A stretch of 33,451 nt of DNA from a virus, in IMG/VR virus record IMGVR_UViG_3300010373_001378, positions 1-33,451 of that record, one strand, 5' to 3'. This document shows positions 18,815 through 27,507 of this stretch, piece after piece. A program made the translations under genes and the position numbers. The notes under the pieces are model-generated. The model saw only the letters and a list, made by a program, of their open reading frames with translations. It had not been told where the DNA came from and did not search any database. Numbering within the stretch: position 1 is the first letter of the stretch; the number at the start of each line of letters is the position of its first letter.

Positions 18815-20991
18815 TCGATACCCCCAACAGTCTGCAATCCGAGCCCATAACAAAGGACATAACCTTCGAGGCCTATCAAAAAATCTGCCGGGATATTCGC
18901 CACCAGCCAAAGTGGAGGCTTGAGAGCGATAAAGACGCGGATTACTATGATGGCGCGCAGATCAGCCACGAAGTCGCGGTACGACTCAAAGACGCCGGGA
19001 TCCCGGAACAGGACTCGAATCTGATCAAGCCGACCATCAATGCTGTGCTGGGAATCGAAGCGCGAAGCCGGACAGACTACAAAATCACGTCTGACGACGA
19101 GCAGCAGGACGAAATAGCCGAAGCTCTCTCCGCGATGATCAAGGAAATGGAGACCGAATCCAGGGCTGACCGGGCCATGAGCGATGCTTACTCATCAATG
19201 ATCCGTGCAGGCGTAGGATGGGTTGAGGTATCCAGGGCATATAACCCGCTGGATTATCCATACCGCGTGCGCGAGGTCCACCGGAATGAAATATTTTGGG
19301 ACTGGACCGCACGAGAGCCGGATTTATCCGATGCGCGCTACCTTCGCAGGGACAAATGGCTGGACCGGCAGAACGCAATCTCCATGTTTCCCCAGGAAAA
19401 GGCGCTGATCGAGAATGCTTGGTCCGGTTGGAATACGATTGATGTATACGACGGCAACGACACGCGCATGTGCCGCGCATTTGAGGATGATGAGCGCTGG
19501 TCTCAAATGGATGAGGATTATCTGAACCGCTCATCCGGCATGGTCAAATTGTCTGAGCTTTGGTACAGACATTGGGAATTCGCACCGGTGCTGATGCTAC
19601 CGAACGGTAGGGCGGTTGAGTATGACCAGGACAACGCATTGCACGTTATCGCCGTAGCGCGTGGCGTGGTACAGGTGCAAAAGTCACTGTTGCCTCGTGT
19701 TCGTGTCGCAATCTGGCTCGGACCCCATAAACTGATGGACGAGCCAACACCGCTACCGCACGGGAACTTCCCCTACGTTCCCTTCTGGTGTTTCCGGAAG
19801 GACCGTAGCCGGACACCTTACGGCCTGATACGGGATATGCGCGGCCCTCAGAATCAGATCATCGACTTGGACATACTGCTTTATGAAGTACTCAACAGCA
19901 AGCGAGTTGAAGTCGATAATGATGCGCTCGATCTTTCGCAGAATAGCTATCAGGAAGTCGCGCAGAACATCGCCTCGCCACGGTCGATGACCATCTTAAA
20001 CGCACAACGACGCAATGCTGATGGATTCCGGGTGACCATCGATAATGCCCTGGCGGCTCAAGTCTACCAACTGGTACAAGAGCGCCAGACTCGGATCGAA
20101 TCGGTAAGCGGCGTCTACCGGGCGATGCTTGGGAACAGCACAGATGGTAAATCAGGTGTGGCCATCAGCAATCTTGTCGAACAGGGATCCACGGTCCTGG
20201 CCGAGCCCAATGACAACTTCAGGTATGCGCGGCGCCTGGTGGGAGAGATGCTCACCAGTTTCGTCAAAAATGATTTGCTTGGCAAGCCGACACAAGTCTC
20301 GGTACAGCGCGGGACAAAGAAGCAGGTTATTTACATCAATCGCGAAGTAATGACACCGCAGGGCAAGGTGGTACAAAACGATATTGCCTCGGCGCAGGTC
20401 AAGGTTGTGCTTGAGGATATACCGGCTACACCGAGCTTCCGTGCCCAACAATTCCAAGCATTCAGCCAGGTAATGCAGTTTGCTCCGCCAGCGTATCAAG
20501 CTGTTCTGTACCCGGCGCTGGTAGATCTGTCCGATCTGCCAAACCGACATGCAATAGCCGAGCAGCTGCGGAAAGTGGGTAACGTGCCGGACCTTATCAC
20601 CACGCCGGAACAAGAGGCAGCCGAGCAGCAGCAGGCACAGATGCAGCAGCAATTGCAGCTTAAAACGATACAGCTCGAACTCGCACTGAAAGAGGCACAG
20701 GTAGCGAAACTTCAAGCCGAAGCGGCTAAAGTGGGCATGGACGCTCAGGCCGAGCAGCAAAATATCACGCTTCAGGCACAGATTGAAACGCTCAAGGCGC
20801 AAGTAGCGCACGCAGAACTGGCAATGAAGAGCAAGGCGCTGGATCTTCAGGCCGTCAAGATTCGTGCTGACGCGACGATAAACGCCGAGAAAGTTTCCAT
20901 CGCAGAGCGTGCGCAGGCACTTGATGAGAAAACGGCAGCGGCTGTGCTGGCTAATCCGGCTACTCAAGACACTAATCAAACGAGGTCGTAA
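18811..20991 (+). CDS. Portal protein, P22-like
   Basis: A 726-residue portal, the length of P22 gp1. The N-terminal part has YQKICRDIRHQPKWRLESDK and GIEARSRTDYKI. The clip and stem lie within the middle (RKDRSRTPYGLIRDMRGPQN, SGVYRAMLGN). From about 600 the protein is a Gln/Ala-rich coiled coil (EQEAAEQQQAQMQQQLQLKT and on to EKTAAAVLAN), which in P22 forms the internal barrel that helps DNA entry and ejection. ATG 18811 overlaps the terminase stop; ATG 18799 is a less likely start. Confidence 0.92.
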   Translation: MIDTPNSLQSEPITKDITFEAYQKICRDIRHQPKWRLESDKDADYYDGAQISHEVAVRLKDAGIPEQDSNLIKPTINAVLGIEARSRTDYKITSDDEQQDEIAEALSAMIKEMETESRADRAMSDAYSSMIRAGVGWVEVSRAYNPLDYPYRVREVHRNEIFWDWTAREPDLSDARYLRRDKWLDRQNAISMFPQEKALIENAWSGWNTIDVYDGNDTRMCRAFEDDERWSQMDEDYLNRSSGMVKLSELWYRHWEFAPVLMLPNGRAVEYDQDNALHVIAVARGVVQVQKSLLPRVRVAIWLGPHKLMDEPTPLPHGNFPYVPFWCFRKDRSRTPYGLIRDMRGPQNQIIDLDILLYEVLNSKRVEVDNDALDLSQNSYQEVAQNIASPRSMTILNAQRRNADGFRVTIDNALAAQVYQLVQERQTRIESVSGVYRAMLGNSTDGKSGVAISNLVEQGSTVLAEPNDNFRYARRLVGEMLTSFVKNDLLGKPTQVSVQRGTKKQVIYINREVMTPQGKVVQNDIASAQVKVVLEDIPATPSFRAQQFQAFSQVMQFAPPAYQAVLYPALVDLSDLPNRHAIAEQLRKVGNVPDLITTPEQEAAEQQQAQMQQQLQLKTIQLELALKEAQVAKLQAEAAKVGMDAQAEQQNITLQAQIETLKAQVAHAELAMKSKALDLQAVKIRADATINAEKVSIAERAQALDEKTAAAVLANPATQDTNQTRS

Positions 20992-21572
20992 TGATTAAAT
21001 TTTTGGTTGACACAACGGTAACCGGTGACAGATTCCCGGCTGGCTCAATTTCGAACTTCGCGACGGTAATCGAGCTGCAATTGATCGCCCAAGGAGTTGC
21101 CATCCTCTGTCCGCTGGCGGTGCTGATTGCGCAATCGTATGCTGGCTGGACCCGATCCTCGGTTAATGCTGCCGGGGATGCTACTACTGTAACGCTCGCA
21201 TCGGTCGTGGTGCCGGGGGGCACTATGGGGCCGAACAGTGTATTGCGTATTACGCTTGATTGGTCATACACCAATTCAGCAAGCACGAAGGCCTTAGCCA
21301 CGAATTGGGGCGGAATTAACATCTCTGCCCCTACAGCAACGACATCATCTGGATACAAAGGCCTGATTGAGATCGCGAATAAAAATAGCCTAAGCATCCA
21401 GACCATTCAGAACAACACTAATTACGGATCCGCTTCGCGTGTATCCCCTGACCCGACTATCGATACATCCAGTGATGTGTCTCTGGATTTTCGTGCAAAT
21501 TGGGGCGCGGCGGCGAGTGCCGAAACGATTACACTGATTGGCTATTCCGTCTGGCACTACCCAGGCTCATGA
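20991..21572 (+). CDS. Hypothetical virion-like protein before the glycosidase
   Basis: A 193-residue Thr/Ser/Ala-rich protein, mostly predicted strand. Residues 1-40 (MIKFLVDTTVTGDRFPAGSI, FATVIELQLIAQGVAIL) look like a small adaptor domain. The rest (ATTVTLASVVVPGGTMGPNS, LRITLDWSYTNSASTK, LDFRANWGAAASAETITLIG) resembles receptor-binding or jelly-roll heads. ATG overlaps the portal stop as TAATG, and its stop overlaps the glycosidase start. Being wedged between portal and glycosidase suggests the two work together on the virion surface. That is inference. Confidence 0.6.
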   Translation: MIKFLVDTTVTGDRFPAGSISNFATVIELQLIAQGVAILCPLAVLIAQSYAGWTRSSVNAAGDATTVTLASVVVPGGTMGPNSVLRITLDWSYTNSASTKALATNWGGINISAPTATTSSGYKGLIEIANKNSLSIQTIQNNTNYGSASRVSPDPTIDTSSDVSLDFRANWGAAASAETITLIGYSVWHYPGS

Positions 21573-22795
21573 GCGATTTTACCGTGACTGGTGGCGTAAG
21601 CAGCTACTACCCGAAGCCGGGAGAGGATTTCGGCGGCGTCATTGGGGCAAGCACAGCCACCTTTTGCTTACCAAAAGACCTGGTATCCGGCCTGGATGCA
21701 AACACGCTTGCCATACCGGGCCTGCCGATCACGGTTCTCAATAGTTCGCCTATTAGAATTCCCGAGACTTTCTTCGGAGTGAGCGTACAAAATCAGGCGA
21801 ATGATAATCTGGCTGGCGTAACCGCGAAAGTAACCCGGTCCCATGACAGGAAAAGCGGTACAGCGATGTGGAAATATATCGAAGTGGCCGACAACGTATG
21901 GAACTGGACGAATATTGATGTCTGGGTGAACGCGCATTATGCAGCGGGCCGAGATATGGTATTCACCCTCTACGGTACCCCGCTGTTCTGGTCAGCGAGA
22001 CCGACTGAGCAATGCGCCTATGGGCCAACCTACCTTGGAGTAGCGGCAGAGCCCAGCGACATGACGAAGTGGAGCCGCTTTTGTACTCAGGTTGCCACGC
22101 GCTACTTGGGCAAGATCAAATATTACGAGGTATGGAACGAGCCAAATTATCTAAACGATGGCACGAATCTTCCAGCTTCGCCGGGCAACTTCTATTTTTC
22201 CGGAACATTCGCCACACTGGCCGACATGATGCGCCTCGCCAGCGCGGCTATCAAAGCAGTGGACCCTACGGCACAGATTATCAGCCCGCCCATTACGGAC
22301 TGGTCAGCCACGGCCAGCCAAGCCGCTGAGACATGGTTTACCACTTTCATGAGTACGACAACGGGCGCAACGACACCAGCCGCGCTTACCGATATCGTAG
22401 GAGTACACCTGTATCTGCCATCATCCAATAAAGTGCAAGACCTGGCCGGAATCATTGATCGAATCAAGGCCGGGATAGTGACAGCTGGTATCTCTGGCAA
22501 GGAAATATGGGACACCGAAAGCGCGCCTATCGGGGGCGATGTAAGCACACTCGATAACCCCCATGCCAATTTGATCATTGCCCGCAGCATGATTACCAAG
22601 GCAGCAAAGGGCATAGCGCGCAGCATCTACTACCAATACGATCACGGCACAATGGGTTTTATCAACCGTCCACAGATCCAGGAATACCGGGAGCGGATTA
22701 TCAGCATTCTTCGCAGCGGCAGGATAACCAACGCGCACCGTTTCACCGATGGCAGGGTAGCCTACGCGACGGAATCGGGATTGACGATTATTTAG
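21569..22795 (+). CDS. Clan GH-A glycoside hydrolase (GH39/GH5-like)
   Basis: A 408-residue TIM-barrel glycosidase. YYEVWNEPN (185-193) gives the acid/base E191, and EIWDTESA (312-319) the nucleophile E317, the pair of clan GH-A retaining enzymes. Other clan features are FFGVSVQ (68-74), NWTNIDVWVNAHYAAGRDMV (112-131), and DIVGVHLY (275-282). About 60 residues precede the barrel. It is encoded directly after the small protein at 20991 and ends at a terminator. It has no signal peptide and is surrounded by head genes. It probably degrades a host exopolysaccharide or envelope glycan as part of the particle. Confidence 0.85.
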   Translation: MSDFTVTGGVSSYYPKPGEDFGGVIGASTATFCLPKDLVSGLDANTLAIPGLPITVLNSSPIRIPETFFGVSVQNQANDNLAGVTAKVTRSHDRKSGTAMWKYIEVADNVWNWTNIDVWVNAHYAAGRDMVFTLYGTPLFWSARPTEQCAYGPTYLGVAAEPSDMTKWSRFCTQVATRYLGKIKYYEVWNEPNYLNDGTNLPASPGNFYFSGTFATLADMMRLASAAIKAVDPTAQIISPPITDWSATASQAAETWFTTFMSTTTGATTPAALTDIVGVHLYLPSSNKVQDLAGIIDRIKAGIVTAGISGKEIWDTESAPIGGDVSTLDNPHANLIIARSMITKAAKGIARSIYYQYDHGTMGFINRPQIQEYRERIISILRSGRITNAHRFTDGRVAYATESGLTII

Positions 22796-22820
22796 CTTTA
22801 CTTTAAAGATCAAAACACTA

Positions 22821-22845
22821 AGCCGCCTTGAGCGGCTTTTTTTAT
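22821..22845 (+). terminator. Intrinsic terminator after the glycosidase gene
   Basis: AGCCGC, loop CTTGA, GCGGCT and seven T residues, 25 bases after the stop. The same 25-base sequence occurs at 33025-33049. Confidence 0.85.
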
Positions 22846-22857
22846 TGGGACAGAGGA

Positions 22858-23133
22858 ATGTTCATCAAGCCGTATGTCAGCGCCAGTGTGCTGTATCACC
22901 CCTTCGGACACATGGAGACACACATTGTCCAGGCAGCGATTATCTTCGATGTATGGAACGACTCCTTCGTAAACATCGTGACCTGGACCCGCGACGGCAT
23001 GCAGAACATGCACCGGGGCGTATCACTCATCCAGGGTGCAACCGAGTTGCCATCCGGCGAATATGTGTCATGGCCGAATACCCCGCCGACCGCGGGACCG
23101 TACCGCGATCAGTCGGCTGATGAACGGCTTTAA
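22858..23133 (+). CDS. Small hypothetical structural-region protein
   Basis: A 91-residue protein. ATG 22858 follows GAGG at short distance. Strands such as YVSASVLYHPFG and THIVQAAIIFDVWNDSFVNI are followed by a loop-rich C terminus (ELPSGEYVSWPNTPPTAGPY). Small proteins of this type, with a His-rich start and VW.D..VN motif, occur in many phage genomes as hypotheticals near head genes. I cannot give a role. It starts 13 bases after a terminator, so it may depend on read-through or an unseen promoter. Confidence 0.6.
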   Translation: MFIKPYVSASVLYHPFGHMETHIVQAAIIFDVWNDSFVNIVTWTRDGMQNMHRGVSLIQGATELPSGEYVSWPNTPPTAGPYRDQSADERL

Positions 23134-23254
23134 GGATTTCAGTTGTACGCACAAATCGTACGACTCAAAACGCGCTAACGGCGATACCGTAGATTCTTTT
23201 TAACCCCGCGCAAGCGGCGTGCTCACGACGATATGCAGTGGAGGATTAAGGAAA

Positions 23255-24283
23255 ATGGAAATAGATCAGCTTACGGATGAACAGATTGCAAACCTGACAC
23301 CGGAACAAATCGAAATGTTGGAGAACGATCCCGACAAACTCGCTGAAATTCTGGAAGGTCAAGCGGCTAAAGACGACACCAAGGAAGACTACACCGAGGA
23401 CAAACCCAAACCGGCAGTGAAGAAAGGCGTGGCTAACGACGCGGGGGAAACTACGGACGGTGACGACGATAAAGAGCCGGTCGTTCTGAATAAGAGCGGC
23501 AAGGGGACTATTCCTTATGAAAAACATAAGGAGCTTCGCGTGGAGAATTCTTCACTGCGTGACCAGCTTCAGGCAGCCAAGACGGAAAGCATCAAGGCTA
23601 CCGAGCAGTTGCAAGCGTTGCTGAAGGATAAAGACTCTGCCAAGGGGAGTACGGATGTTGCCGAAGCCGACGAGGCTTTGACAAAACACCTTGATTACAT
23701 TAAGGAAAACATGCCGGAACTCCACACTGTTCTCGCTTCGATTCTCGCTAAAAGCCAGTCTACAACGGGGCAAATCTCCGAAGAGACAAAAGAATTGAAG
23801 AAAACGCTTGAGGAACTGAAAAAGGAGCGCGAAGAAGCACAGCGCGCAACTCAACAGAGCATCGAGGAACAGGTAGCCGAAGCCAAGGAAAACAACCCCG
23901 ACTTAACCCATTGGGAAGCATCCGATCCGGAAGCATGGGACGAAGCGCTGAAGCAGGACGAGATCCTACGGACTAGCCGGAAATGGGCAGGAAAGCCCTA
24001 CGCGGAACGGTTCGAGGAAGTTGTCCGCCGCGTGCGCGCCATTAACCCGGAAGCCTCTGCACCAAAAAAGACACCTGACCCGAAGGAAACCAAAGCCAAG
24101 GCTGAAACCAAGGTCAAGGAAGCTTCGGCTAAGAAACCTACAACCCTTTCGGACTTCCAGGGCGGTGCAAATCCTGCATCTGAGGGCGACGAAATCAACA
24201 ATCTGAACCCGCATGAACTGGTGGCAAAGCTGATGAAAATGCCATCGCAGAAAGCTGCCGCAATGAGGGCCGATCTTGAATAG
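23255..24283 (+). CDS. Scaffolding protein
   Basis: A 342-residue acidic, helical protein with no enzyme motif. It starts EIDQLTDEQIANLTPEQIEM, has a Lys/Glu/Asp-rich linker, then long helices (SSLRDQLQAAKTESIKATEQ and KELKKTLEELKKEREEAQRA) typical of coiled coils. The C-terminal part ends in NNLNPHELVAKLMKMPSQKAAAMRADLE. Composition, length and place between portal and coat match P22 gp8-type scaffolds, which direct shell assembly and leave before packaging. ATG 23255 is preceded by GGAGG and AAGG. Confidence 0.82.
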   Translation: MEIDQLTDEQIANLTPEQIEMLENDPDKLAEILEGQAAKDDTKEDYTEDKPKPAVKKGVANDAGETTDGDDDKEPVVLNKSGKGTIPYEKHKELRVENSSLRDQLQAAKTESIKATEQLQALLKDKDSAKGSTDVAEADEALTKHLDYIKENMPELHTVLASILAKSQSTTGQISEETKELKKTLEELKKEREEAQRATQQSIEEQVAEAKENNPDLTHWEASDPEAWDEALKQDEILRTSRKWAGKPYAERFEEVVRRVRAINPEASAPKKTPDPKETKAKAETKVKEASAKKPTTLSDFQGGANPASEGDEINNLNPHELVAKLMKMPSQKAAAMRADLE

Positions 24284-24294
24284 AAGGAACTGCA

Positions 24295-25587
24295 ATGGCT
24301 GAAACTAATATCCCAAGCGGTGCGGCGGTAACGAGCCTATCCGGCAATCTGGCAATAAAACACTATAGCGCGGCACTCTTCGCGAATACGCTGAGGAATA
24401 CCACCGCTATGGATAACCTCATGGGGCCGGTCGAGCCGACTGCAGCAATGTCGAAAGTTGCTGGGCAGACTCAACCCGGAGTACCCATCGTCCGTATCGA
24501 TAACTTGATGAAGAGCCCTGGCGATGTTGTCTCGCTGGATCTAGTGGATACCATCGGCGGTTCTCCGCTCATGGGCGATATCAACCGGGAGGGCATGGGT
24601 AAAACACTCTCGTTTTCCTCGATGGAAATCAAGATTGATTTATCGAGCCAAGTAGTCGATGCGGGCGGCTCGATGAGTCAGCAGCGCACGAAGTACCAGT
24701 TGCGCGAGATTGCCCTGGCACAATTGTCCGGTTACTTCCCGCGGCTGAATGCGCAAACCTCACTGGTAATGCTGTCTGGCGCACGTGGGGCACAAGCTGG
24801 CACGGACTGGGTTATTCCCCTTCAATCCGCTTCCAACTTCGCCTCCGTCATGGTCAATTCCGTGCAGGCGCCCACGTTCAACCGGCATTACGTGGTGAAC
24901 GGTACGGCGCTGACACAAGGCGGCCAGCAGCTTGGGTCCATCGTTTCAACCGATATTTTCAAGCTGTCTCATGTTGATACACTCAGGAAGATGTTGGACA
25001 ACATGGACCAGCCGCTGCAATCGGTGCGGCTGGACGGCGATGGGGCGGCATCTACCTCGAAAATGTGGGTATTCCTGGCAACACCGAATCAATACTCGCA
25101 ACTGCTGACGGAAGGTTCCTTGCGTGCATTCCAGCAAAACGCCGTGAACCGTGCGGCGTACCTGGACCGCAAGCATCCTCTGTTTGCGGGCGAAGTCGGT
25201 ATGTGGAACGGTATCCTGGTGATCAAGAATGACCGCGCTATCCGTTTCATGCCAGGTGACAGCACGCAGATTATCACCTCCGGCAATGCCGCAACCGCAA
25301 CCGAGAGCGCTCAGACTGTCAACGGTTCCCTGACTGCCGGTTATGCGGTAGAACGCGGCCTGTTGCTGGGCGCGCAAGCCCTGGGCATTGCTTACGGCAA
25401 AACGAAGGTAAGCGGCATGCAGTTCGGGTGGAAGGAACACTACTATAACTTCGAGAGCAATCTGGAGGTGATGGGTGAGAAAGTGTGCGGACACAAAAAA
25501 GTACGCTTTGCTTCCGACGATGGCACCGGCACGAAGGTTCCAACCGACTTCGGCGTAATCGCCGTGGACTCCGCCGTTCCGCTGTAA
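24295..25587 (+). CDS. Major capsid protein, DUF4043/N4 gp56-like
   Basis: A 430-residue coat protein. IKHYSAALFANTLRNTTAMD (19-38), then LMGPVEPTAAM, PIVRIDNLMKSPGDVVSLDL and EIKIDLSSQVVDAGGSMSQQRTKYQLREIA are the hallmarks of this HK97-fold family as I recall them. DMDQPLQ-like and VMGEKVCGHKKVRFASDDGT segments close the chain. ATG 24295 has AAGGAA 5-6 bases upstream and follows the scaffold stop by 11 bases. It is expected to be the most abundant virion protein. Confidence 0.9.
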   Translation: MAETNIPSGAAVTSLSGNLAIKHYSAALFANTLRNTTAMDNLMGPVEPTAAMSKVAGQTQPGVPIVRIDNLMKSPGDVVSLDLVDTIGGSPLMGDINREGMGKTLSFSSMEIKIDLSSQVVDAGGSMSQQRTKYQLREIALAQLSGYFPRLNAQTSLVMLSGARGAQAGTDWVIPLQSASNFASVMVNSVQAPTFNRHYVVNGTALTQGGQQLGSIVSTDIFKLSHVDTLRKMLDNMDQPLQSVRLDGDGAASTSKMWVFLATPNQYSQLLTEGSLRAFQQNAVNRAAYLDRKHPLFAGEVGMWNGILVIKNDRAIRFMPGDSTQIITSGNAATATESAQTVNGSLTAGYAVERGLLLGAQALGIAYGKTKVSGMQFGWKEHYYNFESNLEVMGEKVCGHKKVRFASDDGTGTKVPTDFGVIAVDSAVPL

Positions 25588-25653
25588 TCAACCCCGACCG
25601 AGCGGGGGCTTGCATAGTCCCGCCGTTCTAACAAATTAGCAAGGAGATTCAAA

Positions 25654-26094
25654 ATGGCTAGCTACAAAGCAGTTGATTTAAACACAAAGTCTCGAATGAT
25701 GGGCGGCTATGGCAACGGTCTCGTAATTTGGGGATCGGTCTCGCCAACTGCCGGGGCATCCGGCGATGTGTACTATCCGACGCGCATTCCGGCAGGGATG
25801 GTGATTACCCAACTGGACATCGTTAATGATGATCTGGACACAGGCGGAACGGCAATGTCGGCATCCATCGGTTATGAGCCGGTCAATGCCACCGATGGAC
25901 CCACGGCTAATACCACCTATTTCTCCGCAACGGCGACATTCCTGACCGCTGCAGGGAGAAAATCCTGCGTGTTTCAGCCGATCAAGTTCGAGAAAGACGT
26001 ATATATCACCCTTACGCTGACGGTAGCTGCCACCACATTTGTAACGGGCGCGGTGACTGCCATCGCAACGGGGCAGGCCGAAGGCATTCATTAA
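25654..26094 (+). CDS. Head decoration or small head protein
   Basis: A 146-residue Ala/Thr-rich protein of predicted strands (GNGLVIWGSVSPTAGASGDV, GMVITQLDIVNDDL, DVYITLTLTVAATTF), with an excellent ribosome site (AAGGAG, 8 bases). Its place right after the coat gene is typical of decoration or cement proteins of N4 gp56-like heads. I recognise no closer family. A terminator follows it. Confidence 0.65.
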   Translation: MASYKAVDLNTKSRMMGGYGNGLVIWGSVSPTAGASGDVYYPTRIPAGMVITQLDIVNDDLDTGGTAMSASIGYEPVNATDGPTANTTYFSATATFLTAAGRKSCVFQPIKFEKDVYITLTLTVAATTFVTGAVTAIATGQAEGIH

Positions 26095-26117
26095 GTTTTT
26101 CTGCTGTTGGGCTTTAA

Positions 26118-26152
26118 AGGGCGGTTTCCCTCCCGAGACCGCCCTATTTTTT
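26118..26152 (+). terminator. Intrinsic terminator after coat and decoration genes
   Basis: AGGGCGGT (26118-26125) pairs with ACCGCCCT (26138-26145); six T residues follow (26147-26152). It may hold coat and decoration transcripts at a higher level than the connector genes downstream. Confidence 0.85.
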
Positions 26153-26162
26153 AGGAGTGAAT

Positions 26163-26540
26163 ATGCCTCAAGTGCAATATTTGGGTACATGCAGCAAGCA
26201 GGACAGCATTCGCGGGATTGGTTTGCATTGGGAGCCGGGGCAAACTCGGCATGTAACAGCCGGAGTTGCGGAACGGCTACTGCGATTTACCGACACCTGG
26301 AAATCGATTGAGCAAGAAACGGATAGCAATGATCCTATCGATCTGACCGAAGACGAGAAACCCTGTGAAGAACCGCTGCCGGTCGTGGACTTTCACGCGA
26401 TGAGCAAGGATGAAATGGTGGATTATGCCGCCAAGGAGTTCGGCGAGAAACTGGACAAGCGCCAAACCGTAGACACGTTGCGAATTAAGTTGGTCGGGCT
26501 TTTCGGCAAGTACAAATTGGACAATGAAGGCAAGAAATAA
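26163..26540 (+). CDS. Hypothetical head-region protein
   Basis: A 125-residue acidic protein. ATG 26163 has AGGAG 6 bases away. The N terminus (VQYLGTCSKQDSIRGIGLHW, then GQTRHVTAGVAERLLRFTDT) is a small beta domain often found in phage head-tail genes. An acidic linker leads to a helix-loop-helix (AMSKDEMVDYAAKEFGEKLD, RQTVDTLRIKLVGLF) like a HeH/LEM-type DNA or protein contact. TAATG overlap with the next gene places it with the connectors. Confidence 0.65.
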   Translation: MPQVQYLGTCSKQDSIRGIGLHWEPGQTRHVTAGVAERLLRFTDTWKSIEQETDSNDPIDLTEDEKPCEEPLPVVDFHAMSKDEMVDYAAKEFGEKLDKRQTVDTLRIKLVGLFGKYKLDNEGKK

Positions 26541-26872
26541 TGGCTTTCACGTATCAATCAGTCGTGGACGAGGCCCGCATTCCGCTGAATGACACGGATA
26601 AGACTCGATATTCAGACACTACCCTGCTTTCCTTTGCCAATCATGGAATGCTGGCGCTGGCGAAGCGTAGGCCCGATCTGTTTGTCGGGCAGTTTGCCAA
26701 CCTTCCGGACGGACAAAGAGCATTGACTGACGCCTTCCCTTTGCCCGCTGGCTACGTTCAAACCGTCGCGGACTACGTGACGGCCAGGGCCGAAATGACA
26801 GACGACGAGTTTGCCAACTCTGGCAGGGCTGCATTGTTTATGCAGATTGTTGCTACTGAGGCTCCCGCATGA
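26540..26872 (+). CDS. DUF6682-type adaptor protein
   Basis: A 110-residue protein. VVDEARIPLNDTDKTRYSDT followed by LLSFANHGMLALAKRRPDLF (to about residue 48) is the DUF6682 signature: a short N-terminal helix, a YSD motif and an NHGML helix. The C-terminal helix (GYVQTVADYVTARAEMTDDEF) closes an adaptor-like bundle. Such proteins sit under the portal and start the neck in podoviruses, as P22 gp4 does. It overlaps the next gene as ATGA. Confidence 0.8.
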   Translation: MAFTYQSVVDEARIPLNDTDKTRYSDTTLLSFANHGMLALAKRRPDLFVGQFANLPDGQRALTDAFPLPAGYVQTVADYVTARAEMTDDEFANSGRAALFMQIVATEAPA

Positions 26873-27507
26873 CAAAACTCTGGTCCGACTTCTACGATCT
26901 GGTGGTACCTGATCTGCCGGGTTGCCCGTTCGCCATGGTCGATAACGCGCTGCGTCAATCCGCGATCGCCTTCTGCGAACAATCCCTGGCATGGACATAT
27001 CAACATCCTGACGTTTCGGTAGTTGCAGCCACGGCGCTATATCCGTTTGTCCCGCCGACCGGGGCCGTGGTGCATGCCATTACCTATGCCGAATTCGCCG
27101 GAACGGCTATCGAATATAACGTTGGCGAATCGGGAATCATGATCTATGACTGGCGCAACCAGACCGGCACGCCTACTTATGTTCTCGGCGGCGCCACTGA
27201 ATTAACCCTTGTGCCGACACCTGACGTGGCCGGAACGCTCTCGATGACCGTAGCGCTCAAGCCTATCCCTGCCGCTACCGGCATCGACGATTCAATCTTC
27301 AACGAATACCGCGAAGGCATCATTTCGGGCGCGCTTGGGAGGATCATGCTATCGCCCAAGAAGCCTTACAGCAACCCGGCGCTCGCCACCTATCATCAAC
27401 AGCAATTCACGATTAAAGCAGGGCAAGCGGGAATGAGACAAGCGCGAAACTACACCCGCGCACCGCTTCAGACTGCGATTCTCAGCCGGGGGAGAACATG
27501 GGGTTAA
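26869..27507 (+). CDS. Head-tail connector or tail-tube adaptor
   Basis: A 212-residue protein beginning LWSDFYDLVVPDLPGCPFAM (4-23), with helices ALRQSAIAFCEQSLAWTY and then a beta-rich centre (TALYPFVPPTGAVVHAITYA, ATELTLVPTPDVAGTLSMTV). Its end, YREGIISGALGRIMLSPKKPY with a final helix of GQAGMRQARN, is seen in phage adaptor proteins encoded beside DUF6682. Neck position is inferred from order. It overlaps both neighbours. Confidence 0.65.
   Translation: MTKLWSDFYDLVVPDLPGCPFAMVDNALRQSAIAFCEQSLAWTYQHPDVSVVAATALYPFVPPTGAVVHAITYAEFAGTAIEYNVGESGIMIYDWRNQTGTPTYVLGGATELTLVPTPDVAGTLSMTVALKPIPAATGIDDSIFNEYREGIISGALGRIMLSPKKPYSNPALATYHQQQFTIKAGQAGMRQARNYTRAPLQTAILSRGRTWG

Noticed and set aside
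20152-20979. 275-codon minus-strand frame inside the portal gene
   Set aside because: It lies opposite the Gln/Ala-rich coiled coil, whose codons read backwards give a long Leu/Cys-rich open frame; no ribosome site or family likeness.
25588-25653. CCCCG/CGGGG hairpin after the coat gene as a terminator
   Set aside because: The stem is only five pairs and no T-tract follows, so it is at best a weak attenuator.
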